Notes under the pieces: generated by a model
Database searches by the model: none
What the model saw: only the letters and a program-made list of their open reading frames with translations
Told to the model about the DNA's origin: nothing
NCBI GenBank assembly: GCA_943788055.1
Contig: CALSOU010000011.1
Coordinates: 16,691-80,690, forward strand
Direction of reading: 5' to 3'
Origin: an uncultured Saprospiraceae bacterium
GTDB lineage: Bacteria > Bacteroidota > Bacteroidia > Chitinophagales > Saprospiraceae
Length of the DNA: 64,000 nt
Translations under genes and position numbers: made by a program
Shown here: piece after piece, positions 9,618-18,335 of the stretch
Layout: each line of letters begins with the position of its first letter
Position numbering within the stretch: position 1 is the first letter of the stretch

Positions 9618-9741
9618 ATACTGTTATTTTTTTTGATATCGTCCAACATAAATAGTTGTTTTGCTGACTAGACGATGATTATGTAATATACATTTAACAT
9701 GAGATCAAACGGTATTAATAATATAAATGTATATTTATAAG

Positions 9742-9749
9742 CAAAAGTA
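9742..9749 (-). promoter_or_regulatory. Candidate -7 element for the EEP nuclease gene
   Basis: TACTTTTG on the minus strand is a perfect TAnnTTTG match in the divergent intergenic region. No clear TTTG lies 19-21 nt upstream, and the leader to the ATG at 9617 would be about 120 nt, so this is tentative. Confidence 0.3.
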
Positions 9750-9792
9750 AATGAGTTTTTTAAAATGTCTTTCCTTTTTATAAAAAACATCT

Positions 9793-9808
9793 TTTGAACG
9801 TGTTCAAA
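9793..9808. promoter_or_regulatory. Perfect 7-2-7 palindrome, candidate operator
   Basis: TTTGAAC-GT-GTTCAAA is a perfect inverted repeat about 15 nt upstream of the -7 element of the TonB receptor gene and inside the divergent spacer with the EEP nuclease gene. A dimeric regulator bound here would overlap the receptor promoter. No adjacent regulator gene was found. Confidence 0.4.
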
Positions 9809-9822
9809 GATAAATTAGGTTG

Positions 9823-9830
9823 TACATTTG
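9823..9830 (+). promoter_or_regulatory. -7 promoter element of the TonB receptor gene
   Basis: TACATTTG matches TAnnTTTG exactly and ends 14 nt before the GTG start at 9845, giving a short leader. The best TTTG-like -33 box overlaps the upstream palindrome but at a longer spacing than usual. Confidence 0.45.
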
Positions 9831-9844
9831 TAGCAAAAATTAAA

Positions 9845-12592
9845 GTGTTGAAAAAGTCTATTCGATTAGTAAGCTGTATGTTGCTTATGATTTTTAGTTT
9901 GCAGAATATAGCTACTGCACAAAACTTATCCATTTCAGTGGTTGACGAAATGACACAAAAGCCAATATCTTCAGCAGTCATAATTTACGAAAAACAAGAT
10001 TTTTTCACCAATGATAGGGGAGTTGTAGAGCTAAATGTGAGCTATCGAAATCCTATTTACCTAGAAGTATCGAAACCTGGTTATGAAAACTTCGAAGTCA
10101 CAATTAATGATGCTGAGGGAATGCGTTCATATCGAATAGCGCTTAAAAAGAAGGAATCGTCGAATAATGTGATAATCTTGGATGAGGGACAACTTCAAGA
10201 AGATGAAACTGCTGGAGCAATTAGTAGCATTCTGCGGGCATCGAGAGATCCATTTCTTTCTGCAGCTGCATTTAATTTCGGTGCTGCTCGCTTCAGAGTT
10301 AGAGGTTATGATAATGAGTATTCTACGACAATGGTTAATAACCTGCCTATGATGACGCTCCACAATTCAAGAGTTCCTTTTAATTATTGGGGCGGATTGA
10401 ATGATGTGTTTCGTAACAATACGACCAACCTGGGGCTGGATCAAGCTGACTTCACCTTTGGAAATCTCAATGGAGCTAGTAATACTGACATTTCAGCAGG
10501 ATCTCAAAGAAAACAAACTAGAGTATCGTATGCCGCAGCAAATCGTACTTATAGGAATAGGCTAATGGCAACACATAGCTCTGGAGAACAGGCTAACGGC
10601 TGGTCTTACACTTTCAGCGGTTCTAGAAGATGGGCTGATGAAGGTTATGTGCAAGGAACCTTTTATGATGCCTGGTCATATTTTGCGAGTGTAGAAAAGA
10701 GAATTAATGATGTACACTCCTTAAGTGTCAGTGTTTTCGGTGCACCAATACAACGAGGTTCGGGAACCGGTTCACTGAATGAAATGTACGATCTAGCAGG
10801 TAGTAATTATTACAACCCAAATTGGGGAATACTCAATGGTGAGAAAAAGTCTGCTAGGTTTTGGACTACACATGAACCGATGATTAGTGCTGAACATACT
10901 ATGGCAGTTTCTGACAAGTTTGATTTCAAACAGTCAGTAGGTGTAATTACTGGGCGTTCTGGTCAAAGTCGTTTGGATTGGTATAATGCACCAGATCCTA
11001 GACCAGATTATTATCGCTACTTACCAAGTTTTTATGGCGAGGAAACCGAAGCTTATAATGAAGTCAAGGAATTGTTATCAACCAGTGAAGAAAATCGTCA
11101 ATTGAATTGGTCTAGAATTTTTGAAACCAATCTCAGTAATTTCGAAACGATCGCAGATGTTAATAGAAATGGTGAAACAGTCAGCGGACTAAGATCACTG
11201 TACGCTTTGAAAGAAGATAGACAAGATCTTACAAGATATATGTACAATGGAATAGCCAGATATCAATTAACCGATGAAACAACATTGCATGGAGGATTGA
11301 CAGCGCAGTATGAAGTAACACATTTCTTTCAGAGTCTCAGAAACTTATTGGGAGGTGATTATTGGTACGATGTCAATCAATTTGTTGAAAGAGAATTTCC
11401 CAATGATGCGGACAAGGGTCAAGCAGATTTGAATAACCCGAATCGAGTTGTAAGAGAAGGTGATGCCTATGGATATAATTACAAAAGCAAAATTACCGAC
11501 ATTTCTTTATGGACTTCTTATAATGCAATTTTTCCAAAGGTTGACTTTCACTTCGGAGCCCAGATAAACTACAATAGTTTCAGAAGAGAGGGTTTGTATA
11601 AGAATGGCGCCTTTCCAGATAGTTCTTTCGGTAACGCTGATGCCCAAGTATTTATTTCACCATCCGTTAAAGGTGGTATCAATTATAAAATCAATGGTAG
11701 AAATTATATCTACGCTAATGCGACATATCAATTGAGAGCTCCAGATTTTCGAAATAGTTATGTTTCTCCAAGATTCCGAAATCAAGTGCTCGAGGATATT
11801 AAGCAAGAACATTCTTACTCCGGAGAACTTGCATATGTAATGCGATCCCCATTTCTAAATATAAAGGCCTTGGGCTATCTAACTAGATTTAGGAATTTGG
11901 CGGAAGTTCGAAGTGCATTTATAGATGGTTCATCAAGTGCGTTTGTTAATATTATTTCTCAAGGAGAAGGTAGAACACATGTAGGTACGGAGATCTCTGC
12001 AAAATATAAGCTCACTACAACTTTGTCTGCTAGTTTTGCTGCTGGAATTGGCCAAAACTACATTGATGTGAGACCAACCGTAGATATCATTCAAGACAAC
12101 ACTGGAATTCAGTTGGTAGAAGATGAGACAATTTATGTTAAGAATTTTAGAGTGCCAGGCCCTCAGTCCGCTTATACTTTAGGTTTGTCTTATAATTCAC
12201 CAAAGTATTGGTATATAACGGTAAATGCCAATTACTTTGATCATATGTACATGGATTACAATCCGTTGCGTAGGACTGTGGATGCAGTTGATGGTTTAGA
12301 TCGGACTAGTGAATTCTACTTTGATGTTCTTAGACAAGAACGATTGGATCCTGGATTTACACTTGATTTATTTGGAGGAGGCTCCAAAAAGTTTGGCAAA
12401 AAATTCGTTTACTTCAATGTAGGAGTCAATAATATTTTGAATAATACAACAATGGCAACAGGTGGATTTGAGCAGTTACGTTTGGGTACAGCTGATAACA
12501 GCAATACAATTGAGGACCTAGGAAGATTCCCGAGTAGATACTTTTATGCTTGGGGGCTTAACTATTTTGTAAACTTATCATTTAGATTTTAA
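9845..12592 (+). CDS. TonB-dependent outer-membrane receptor with carboxypeptidase-regulatory-like N-domain
   Basis: About 915 residues from a GTG start at 9845 (MLKKSIRL...), chosen because a signal peptide (MLLMIFSLQNIATAQ) follows at once and the -7 promoter lies just upstream. The track start at 9794 would put the promoter inside the gene. Order: signal peptide, a CarboxypepD-regulatory-like beta-sandwich (SISVVDEMTQKPISSAVI), a plug domain (FRVRGYDNEYSTTMVNNLPMM), then a long beta-barrel ending in FVNLSFRF. No SusD-like gene accompanies it; a lipoprotein with OB-like repeats takes that place 54 nt downstream. Energised uptake through TonB is expected; the ligand is inferred to be a nucleic-acid fragment from the neighbours. 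Confidence 0.88.
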   Translation: MLKKSIRLVSCMLLMIFSLQNIATAQNLSISVVDEMTQKPISSAVIIYEKQDFFTNDRGVVELNVSYRNPIYLEVSKPGYENFEVTINDAEGMRSYRIALKKKESSNNVIILDEGQLQEDETAGAISSILRASRDPFLSAAAFNFGAARFRVRGYDNEYSTTMVNNLPMMTLHNSRVPFNYWGGLNDVFRNNTTNLGLDQADFTFGNLNGASNTDISAGSQRKQTRVSYAAANRTYRNRLMATHSSGEQANGWSYTFSGSRRWADEGYVQGTFYDAWSYFASVEKRINDVHSLSVSVFGAPIQRGSGTGSLNEMYDLAGSNYYNPNWGILNGEKKSARFWTTHEPMISAEHTMAVSDKFDFKQSVGVITGRSGQSRLDWYNAPDPRPDYYRYLPSFYGEETEAYNEVKELLSTSEENRQLNWSRIFETNLSNFETIADVNRNGETVSGLRSLYALKEDRQDLTRYMYNGIARYQLTDETTLHGGLTAQYEVTHFFQSLRNLLGGDYWYDVNQFVEREFPNDADKGQADLNNPNRVVREGDAYGYNYKSKITDISLWTSYNAIFPKVDFHFGAQINYNSFRREGLYKNGAFPDSSFGNADAQVFISPSVKGGINYKINGRNYIYANATYQLRAPDFRNSYVSPRFRNQVLEDIKQEHSYSGELAYVMRSPFLNIKALGYLTRFRNLAEVRSAFIDGSSSAFVNIISQGEGRTHVGTEISAKYKLTTTLSASFAAGIGQNYIDVRPTVDIIQDNTGIQLVEDETIYVKNFRVPGPQSAYTLGLSYNSPKYWYITVNANYFDHMYMDYNPLRRTVDAVDGLDRTSEFYFDVLRQERLDPGFTLDLFGGGSKKFGKKFVYFNVGVNNILNNTTMATGGFEQLRLGTADNSNTIEDLGRFPSRYFYAWGLNYFVNLSFRF

Positions 12593-12646
12593 TTAGAAAA
12601 ATACCTGTTAAATCAGGATCTTCATTTATAGAAAATTGTAGAAACA

Positions 12647-14662
12647 ATGAAAAGACTTATTTATTTATTTGTGTGTATAGCAAGCTTGTCAGTGTTTAAC
12701 TCTTGCGTGGACAACACGATTGATGAGCCCCCAGTTAAAGACACACCCATAGTCGAAACAAATGCAACGGTTGAGGATGTGACTTCGAGATGGATTGCTG
12801 GCCAATTTGTTGAAATTACTGACGACTTAGTATTTGACGCTGTAGTGGTAGCAGATGATGAAAGTGGTAATTTTTACAAAAATGTTGTAATTCAAGATGA
12901 AACTGGTGGGCTAACTGTAAGGATAGAGGCAAACAACTTATACACTGTGCTACCTGTTGGTCGGAAAGTATATATTCGAGCACAAGGACTTACTCTCAGC
13001 GATTATAATGGTTTAGTTCAATTGGGATTTGGAGAAGAGGACGGAAATCTTTTAACAATTCCATTTCCTCTAGTATCTGACGACATTGAAACTGGGGTAA
13101 TTATTCCAGGTGAAAGAGATCAGCTTGTAACTCCAACAACAGCGGAGATAAATACGCTAGGAAATGCTGCTTTAAACACTTTAATACAGCTTGATGAAGT
13201 GCAATTTGCTGATGGTGAATTAGGTCAGACATATGCAGATGCTGAAAATCAATTTTCTGAAAATAGAACTCTTGTTGATTGTGATGGAAATGAAATTGTT
13301 GTGAGAACAAGTGGGTTTTCTTCTTTTGCAGGGACTACAATAGCGGAAGGTAAGGGTAGTATGCTAGCAATTTATTCAATTTTTGGAGATACAAAGCAGT
13401 TGCTAATACGCGACCTTGAGGACTTAACTCTAACGTCAGAAAGATGCGGTGAAGTTGTTGTTAATCTGCCTACACCGAATGCTACAATTGCTGATCTTAT
13501 GGCATTGTATAGCGAAGGAAGTGTGACTGCAATTACTAGTGATATTGTTTTTGACGCGGTTGTAGTAGCAGACGATGCTTCGGGCAATTTTTACAAACAA
13601 ATAGTCGTACAAGATGAAACAGGAGGGATTAATATTCAAATAAATGCGTTTGATCTTTTTGAAGACTTTCCAGTTGGAAGAGACGTAGTTGTAAAGGCAC
13701 AAGGTTTGGCCATTGGTGATTTTAATGGTCTTCCGCAAATTGGTGTAGACAACGGAGATCAAGTAGGAAGAATTCCCGAGACAACTTATAAAGACATCGT
13801 GTTTAGAGGTGCTTTAAGTACCGTTGACTATAAGGAAACTGTCGATATCACTGAATTAGACGATTCCTACTATAATGAGTTGATCCAATTGGATGGGGTA
13901 GAGTTTGTTGGGGGATCGTTAGGAAGTACCTATGCTGATGCAGTAAATATGTTTGCAATCAATCACGATGTTGTTGACTGCGATGGTAACACTATTACAT
14001 TACGAACGAGCGGATTTGCTGACTTTGCAGATTTTCAAGTTGCTGAAGGTAATGGTAGTTTAACGGCGATAATGTCAGTATACCAAGGAACTAAGCAATT
14101 GATTATTCGTAAAATCCAAGATGTCAATATGAACGGCACACGTTGCGATGGCGGCGGAGGTGGAGGAAACGCTGTTGATGAATTGATGATGGATTTTGAA
14201 GGTCTTGCAATTGGTGTAGATGTAAATATTACAGATTGGGAAAATGAAGTTGTTCAAGGGACACGTAAATGGAGAACAAAGGAGTTTGATAACAATGTTT
14301 ATGTCCAAGCAACCGCATTCCAGGACGAAGAACCTTCTATGGAAACTTGGTTAGTAACTCCTGCAATTAGCATGAATGGAAATAACAAGCTTTCTTTCCG
14401 TTCCGCGGTTGCGTTTTATACGCACAACGGACTAAAGATCATGATTAGCTCTAACTATAATGGCGATGCAAATGCTGCTAACTGGACAGAACTAAATGCC
14501 AATTTAGCTGGCTCTTCACAATCAAATTATGAGTGGGTAAATAGCGGAGAAATTGACCTTTCTAGCTATTCTGGTGAAGTACACATAGGATTTCAATATG
14601 TCGGAGCTGGAGCAAGTAATACTTGCACATACATTATAGATGATATCTCAGTAACAAAATAG
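12647..14662 (+). CDS. Lipoprotein with two OB-like (DUF5689-type) repeats and a jelly-roll C-terminus
   Basis: 671 residues with a lipobox (SVFNSC, Cys ~20). Two long repeats are visible, about 46-265 and 280-500: each has VFDAVVVADD.SGNFYK..V.QDETGG, a VGR.V.(I/V)(R/K)AQGL.(L/I).D(Y/F)NG segment, GSLG or GELG plus TYADA, then VDCDGN...RTSGF.(S/D)FA. This pattern fits DUF5689-like OB folds. The C-terminal ~160 residues (MMDFEGLAIG...ETWLVTPAIS...YIIDDISVTK) resemble the choice-of-anchor or cleaved-adhesin jelly-roll. It is co-transcribed with the receptor and is probably its surface partner in ligand capture. The repeats share the QDET(A/G)G signature with the downstream PLD protein. Confidence 0.8.
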   Translation: MKRLIYLFVCIASLSVFNSCVDNTIDEPPVKDTPIVETNATVEDVTSRWIAGQFVEITDDLVFDAVVVADDESGNFYKNVVIQDETGGLTVRIEANNLYTVLPVGRKVYIRAQGLTLSDYNGLVQLGFGEEDGNLLTIPFPLVSDDIETGVIIPGERDQLVTPTTAEINTLGNAALNTLIQLDEVQFADGELGQTYADAENQFSENRTLVDCDGNEIVVRTSGFSSFAGTTIAEGKGSMLAIYSIFGDTKQLLIRDLEDLTLTSERCGEVVVNLPTPNATIADLMALYSEGSVTAITSDIVFDAVVVADDASGNFYKQIVVQDETGGINIQINAFDLFEDFPVGRDVVVKAQGLAIGDFNGLPQIGVDNGDQVGRIPETTYKDIVFRGALSTVDYKETVDITELDDSYYNELIQLDGVEFVGGSLGSTYADAVNMFAINHDVVDCDGNTITLRTSGFADFADFQVAEGNGSLTAIMSVYQGTKQLIIRKIQDVNMNGTRCDGGGGGGNAVDELMMDFEGLAIGVDVNITDWENEVVQGTRKWRTKEFDNNVYVQATAFQDEEPSMETWLVTPAISMNGNNKLSFRSAVAFYTHNGLKIMISSNYNGDANAANWTELNANLAGSSQSNYEWVNSGEIDLSSYSGEVHIGFQYVGAGASNTCTYIIDDISVTK

Positions 14663-14698
14663 TAAATTTTGTTTTAGAAATTCAAGAATACGAATAAG

Positions 14699-14731
14699 AT
14701 AGCCAAGCTCTTTTAGAGTTTGGCTATTTTG
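14699..14731 (+). terminator. Intrinsic terminator after the lipoprotein gene
   Basis: Stem ATAGCCAAGCTC / GAGTTTGGCTAT with a TTTTA loop (one G-T pair), followed by TTTGATTTTG. It separates the receptor/lipoprotein operon from the PLD gene, so the latter needs its own promoter or read-through. Confidence 0.75.
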
Positions 14732-14858
14732 ATTTTGTTTGTAGAGCATTCGAAGACACTGACAAATGCACCAAATTGTCGTGACTTGTGAAACAAAAAA
14801 CATTAATAGATGTCTACTATTTATAAACTGTCTAACGCAATAAAAATAATCCATATTT

Positions 14859-17024
14859 ATGAAGATTAATGTTCTAAAACCTCATAGACTTCAGAAATTA
14901 GTATCGCTTCTTTTTCTTTTCTTGGGGTGCTTTTTGGCTCAAGCCCAAATATCAATTGAGGAAGCTAGAGTATTGCCTGAAGGCTCAAGCGTACTTATAG
15001 AAGGTATAATTCTAGCGGGAGAGGAAACTAGTGACCTTAGGTTTATTCAAGATGAAACCGCTGGAATTGCACTGTACGATGGTAATTCTCAATCTGTAAA
15101 AATACAATCCTTGCAGACTGGAGATAGAGTTCGAATCCAAGGCGAAATCGGGAGTTTTCAAGGATTACTAGAACTGGATTTAATTACAAATGTAGAGTAT
15201 CTAAGTCCTAATAATCCACTACCGGAACCTAAAAACATTGATTACAAGGATGTTGGTACACTTTTCCAGTCGGAATTAGTAGGGTTATCCTGTGTTTCAT
15301 TTGAAGACAACCAATCAGTATTTACAACCGCAGGTGCCACCATTATTTCAATACAAGGAATGTCAGATTTATCTTTAGTAATCAATCAAGGTAATAGTGC
15401 TGTTGGGAAATCAGTTCCTACTGAAAGTGTCGAAATAGTTGGTATAAGCTTTCGAGAAGGTGACGGGGCATTGCTATTAAGATCTTATGATGATATTGCT
15501 GGCCAAGAGTGTCTTGGATTTAGCCAATTACCTATACCAACTGTTATTGGAAAAGAATTTGTCGAGATAAATTGGGCATCTACAACAGATGCCAAGCATG
15601 AAATATTTGTTGGAGATTCAAAAAATAGTCTTGAAAAAGTAGAAACTAAAGCAGGAAGTTTACAAACGACTGAGTTACAGCTTCTTTCGCCTGGGAATCT
15701 CTATTATCTAGAAGTAGTTATTTCGAATGAGACAGACACCGTGTCCTCAGGTACGATACCGTTTGTTACTCAGGCAAATAGTTCAGGCGAAATTGATGTT
15801 TATTTTAACAACAGTGTCGATGAGTCATTCTCAGATGGAAGTATCGTTGATGGCGATTCTTCTGCTGAGTTTGATCAACGGCTATTCGAAATTATTGATA
15901 ATGCTGAAGAAACGATTGATGTAGCAATGTATAATATTAACCGTACGATTATTGTGAATTATTTGATTGATGCACATAATCGAGGAGTTAGAGTACGATA
16001 TATAGCAGATGATCAAACCTCCAACAATGCATTTAATAGTGTTTCACCTCCTTTCGGACTAGTGTTTGGGAATAGTGGAGACCCGTTAATGCACAATAAG
16101 TTTTTAGTTATTGATGAAGGACTAGAAGATGCCAAAGTAATAATGGGCGCAACCAATTTCACTTCAAATCAGATGGCAGTAGATCCTAATCATATGCTAG
16201 TCATAAATGATCAATCACTTGCGAAGGCTTATACTCTTGAATTTGAGGAGATGTGGGGTTCTGAAAATGCCTTTCCTGATTTGTTGCAAGCTAGATTTGG
16301 ATCATCGAAAGAAGACAATACTCCTCATTTTTTTAACATCAATGGAATAGATGTCGAATTATATTTCTCACCTTCAGATCGAGTTACCTCGAAAATACAA
16401 AATGAAATAGAGAATGCGGATCAGTCTATTGATATGGCTCTTTTAACTATTACAAAAAATGAGCTAGGAAGTGCTTTGGGGCAGCAGTGGGACGAAGGAA
16501 AGAGTATTAGATTAATTGTCGAAAACTTCGATGATAATGGCTCTGAATACGATTTTCTGTTGAGTAAGAACATACCTATTAAGACCCACCCAAATTCTAG
16601 GATTTTTCATCATAAGTATGCAATATTTGATGAAGGTGGAAGCGAACCAAGAGTTCTGACCGGTTCTCACAACTGGACCAATAAGGCTGAGTTTCAAAAT
16701 GATGAGAATACTCTAATAATTAGAGATCAAGAACTTGCAAATCAATTTCGTCAAGAATACGAAGCTAGATGGAGTGAATTGGTAGCTAGCGTGTTGGAAT
16801 CAAAGTATGAAGTGTCACTCTATCCAAATCCTTCTCGTGATTTTATATTCCTACTAACAAACGAAGATGTTGAGTTTATTCAGGTAACGTCTGTAGGCGG
16901 TCAGATCATTGGCCAATTTAGGAACGTTAATGGAATGGATATTTCTAGCTGGAATAATGGGGTGTATTTTCTTAAGATAATGACGGACAAAGGTTTGCAA
17001 ACAAAAAGTTTGATTAAGCAATGA
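14859..17024 (+). CDS. Secreted PLD-family protein with OB-like N-domain and T9SS sorting tail
   Basis: 721 residues. A signal peptide (LVSLLFLFLGCFLAQAQ) is followed by an OB-like domain (residues ~31-130, RFIQDETAGIALYDG) related to the repeats of the upstream lipoprotein. A fibronectin-type stretch (~225-310) leads to two phospholipase D modules: HNKFLVIDEG (HxK, ~411) then GATNFTSNQM, and HHKYAIFDEG (HxK, ~583) then GSHNWTNKAEFQND. Two HKD half-sites form one active site, as in PLD-type nucleases and phospholipases. The last ~75 residues (LYPNPSRDF...YFLKIMTDKG) are a type IX secretion C-terminal domain, so the protein is exported or surface-anchored. Its stop overlaps the trmN6 start by 4 nt. 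Confidence 0.85.
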   Translation: MKINVLKPHRLQKLVSLLFLFLGCFLAQAQISIEEARVLPEGSSVLIEGIILAGEETSDLRFIQDETAGIALYDGNSQSVKIQSLQTGDRVRIQGEIGSFQGLLELDLITNVEYLSPNNPLPEPKNIDYKDVGTLFQSELVGLSCVSFEDNQSVFTTAGATIISIQGMSDLSLVINQGNSAVGKSVPTESVEIVGISFREGDGALLLRSYDDIAGQECLGFSQLPIPTVIGKEFVEINWASTTDAKHEIFVGDSKNSLEKVETKAGSLQTTELQLLSPGNLYYLEVVISNETDTVSSGTIPFVTQANSSGEIDVYFNNSVDESFSDGSIVDGDSSAEFDQRLFEIIDNAEETIDVAMYNINRTIIVNYLIDAHNRGVRVRYIADDQTSNNAFNSVSPPFGLVFGNSGDPLMHNKFLVIDEGLEDAKVIMGATNFTSNQMAVDPNHMLVINDQSLAKAYTLEFEEMWGSENAFPDLLQARFGSSKEDNTPHFFNINGIDVELYFSPSDRVTSKIQNEIENADQSIDMALLTITKNELGSALGQQWDEGKSIRLIVENFDDNGSEYDFLLSKNIPIKTHPNSRIFHHKYAIFDEGGSEPRVLTGSHNWTNKAEFQNDENTLIIRDQELANQFRQEYEARWSELVASVLESKYEVSLYPNPSRDFIFLLTNEDVEFIQVTSVGGQIIGQFRNVNGMDISSWNNGVYFLKIMTDKGLQTKSLIKQ

Positions 17025-17761
17025 GATCCGTTTTTCGCTTCAAACAATTCAACCTTGAGCAAGCAGGCGATGTTTTTAAGCTGACAACAGACGCAACACT
17101 TTTAGCGGCTCTTCTAGATTTGGATATTGAGAAAGGTTTTTTTAGAAATTGCTTAGAAATCGGAACTGGAACCGGTGTTATTTCACTGATGTTGGCTCAA
17201 CGATTTCATGAAATGTGGTTTGATTCCATAGACATTAATCCTTCAGCTTGTGTTCTCGCATCACGAAATGTAAGTAATAGTAAGTTTCGGCCGAGAATCA
17301 AAGTTTTTCAATCTGATTTCCTAAAATGGAATTCTAGTGACCTTTATGATCTAATTGTCACAAATCCTCCATATTTTGATCAAAGTACAGTAAGTACAAA
17401 ATCACAAGAAATTGCGATTGCTAGACATCAGATAGGACTTGTTTATTTAGATTTGATCACTAGGTCATCAAATATGCTTCGAAAAGGTGGACTTTTTCAT
17501 ATGATTTTTCCATTTAGATATGAAGATTGTGTGAGATCGATAATTGGGGATACTGGATTAGAGATTTCTAAATCGATCTACATTATGCATCATGAAAAAG
17601 CAAAACCCAAGAATATGATCATCACGGCGATGAAGATATCCTCAGGTTCTAAAGAAAAGTCTCTAGCTGAAAAGACAATACAATTTAAATTGCGCAAATC
17701 TAGTGGTGAATTTTCAGAAGAGTACAAAACAGTATTAAAAGACTTTTTACTTGCTTTTTGA
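17021..17761 (+). CDS. trmN6: tRNA1(Val) (adenine37-N6)-methyltransferase TrmN6 (YfiC-like)
   Basis: 246-residue class I SAM methyltransferase. Residues ~44-52 hold the SAM-binding LEIGTGTGV motif, SIDINPSA (~70) binds the ribose, and DLIVTNPPYF (~114) is the NPPY catalytic motif of N6-adenine methyltransferases. FRFKQFNLEQ at the N-terminus is typical of the YfiC/TrmN6 family, which methylates A37 of tRNA-Val. The start ATG overlaps the PLD stop (ATGA), so translation is probably coupled, an odd pairing of a core tRNA enzyme with a secreted protein. Confidence 0.85.
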   Translation: MRSVFRFKQFNLEQAGDVFKLTTDATLLAALLDLDIEKGFFRNCLEIGTGTGVISLMLAQRFHEMWFDSIDINPSACVLASRNVSNSKFRPRIKVFQSDFLKWNSSDLYDLIVTNPPYFDQSTVSTKSQEIAIARHQIGLVYLDLITRSSNMLRKGGLFHMIFPFRYEDCVRSIIGDTGLEISKSIYIMHHEKAKPKNMIITAMKISSGSKEKSLAEKTIQFKLRKSSGEFSEEYKTVLKDFLLAF

Positions 17762-17806
17762 AAAACTAGTGTAGAAAAGCTAGAGAGGTTGCATTAGTTA
17801 GTTGAG

Positions 17807-18058
17807 TTAGGAGTCGAATTGACTGTTTATTATTTGTTTTGCTGCTTCGAGTATTCGAGTGTCTTGCAAAACTACAAACCCACCGTCTGGTCCTGGTTGA
17901 ACATGAGCATCAACTATCTGACCATCTTGAAACTTCCTTGCTCCAAAATAATTTCTGACAGTTTGCTCGTTCACATTTAAATCAGTAGCAATTCTACTAA
18001 CACTTCCAGTAGGCAGCGCGTGCTTGATTCTTCTTAGATTTTGAAAAGTAATATTCAT
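17807..18058 (-). CDS. Small helix-turn-helix DNA-binding-like protein
   Basis: 83 residues. RIATDLNVNEQTVRNYFGA (residues ~22-40) reads as a helix-turn-helix, with a conserved-looking PGPDGGFVVLQD segment after it. It resembles a short DNA-binding family seen across Bacteroidota whose target is unknown. No partner gene is apparent. It is convergent with trmN6 and lies downstream of, and on the same strand as, the alanine dehydrogenase pseudogene. Confidence 0.6.
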   Translation of the reverse strand: MNITFQNLRRIKHALPTGSVSRIATDLNVNEQTVRNYFGARKFQDGQIVDAHVQPGPDGGFVVLQDTRILEAAKQIINSQFDS

Positions 18059-18263
18059 ACTAATTTAAGATTTTGATTACGTGAAAGAAGAGGATATGTT
18101 CAAGCGGAATAAATGGCACATTTGTCATTTGTGTGATATAAAATTACAAAAACTGATCTAAACTCATAATTTTAAATTGCGATATTTTAAATTTCAGCTT
18201 ATAATTTTTTCCACATGTTTCTTTTAGGATGTTGATAAATTTCTTGTTTACTAGCTTAAAGCA

Positions 18264-18294
18264 AAAGGCTACTTGAATTTATCAAGCAGCCTTT
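18264..18294 (-). terminator. Intrinsic terminator downstream of alanine dehydrogenase
   Basis: Stem AAAGGCTACTTGA / TCAAGCAGCCTTT (12 of 13 pairs) with an ATTTA loop. On the minus strand it is followed by a T-rich run, and it starts about 40 nt after the ald stop codon. Confidence 0.75.
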
Positions 18295-18335
18295 CTTCAT
18301 ATTGTTATAATGTAAGACGATTGTCTATACTTTTT

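Noticed and set aside
13372-13762. Antisense ORFs within the lipoprotein gene
   Set aside because: They are shadows created by the repeated coding sequence and lack start context or conserved features.
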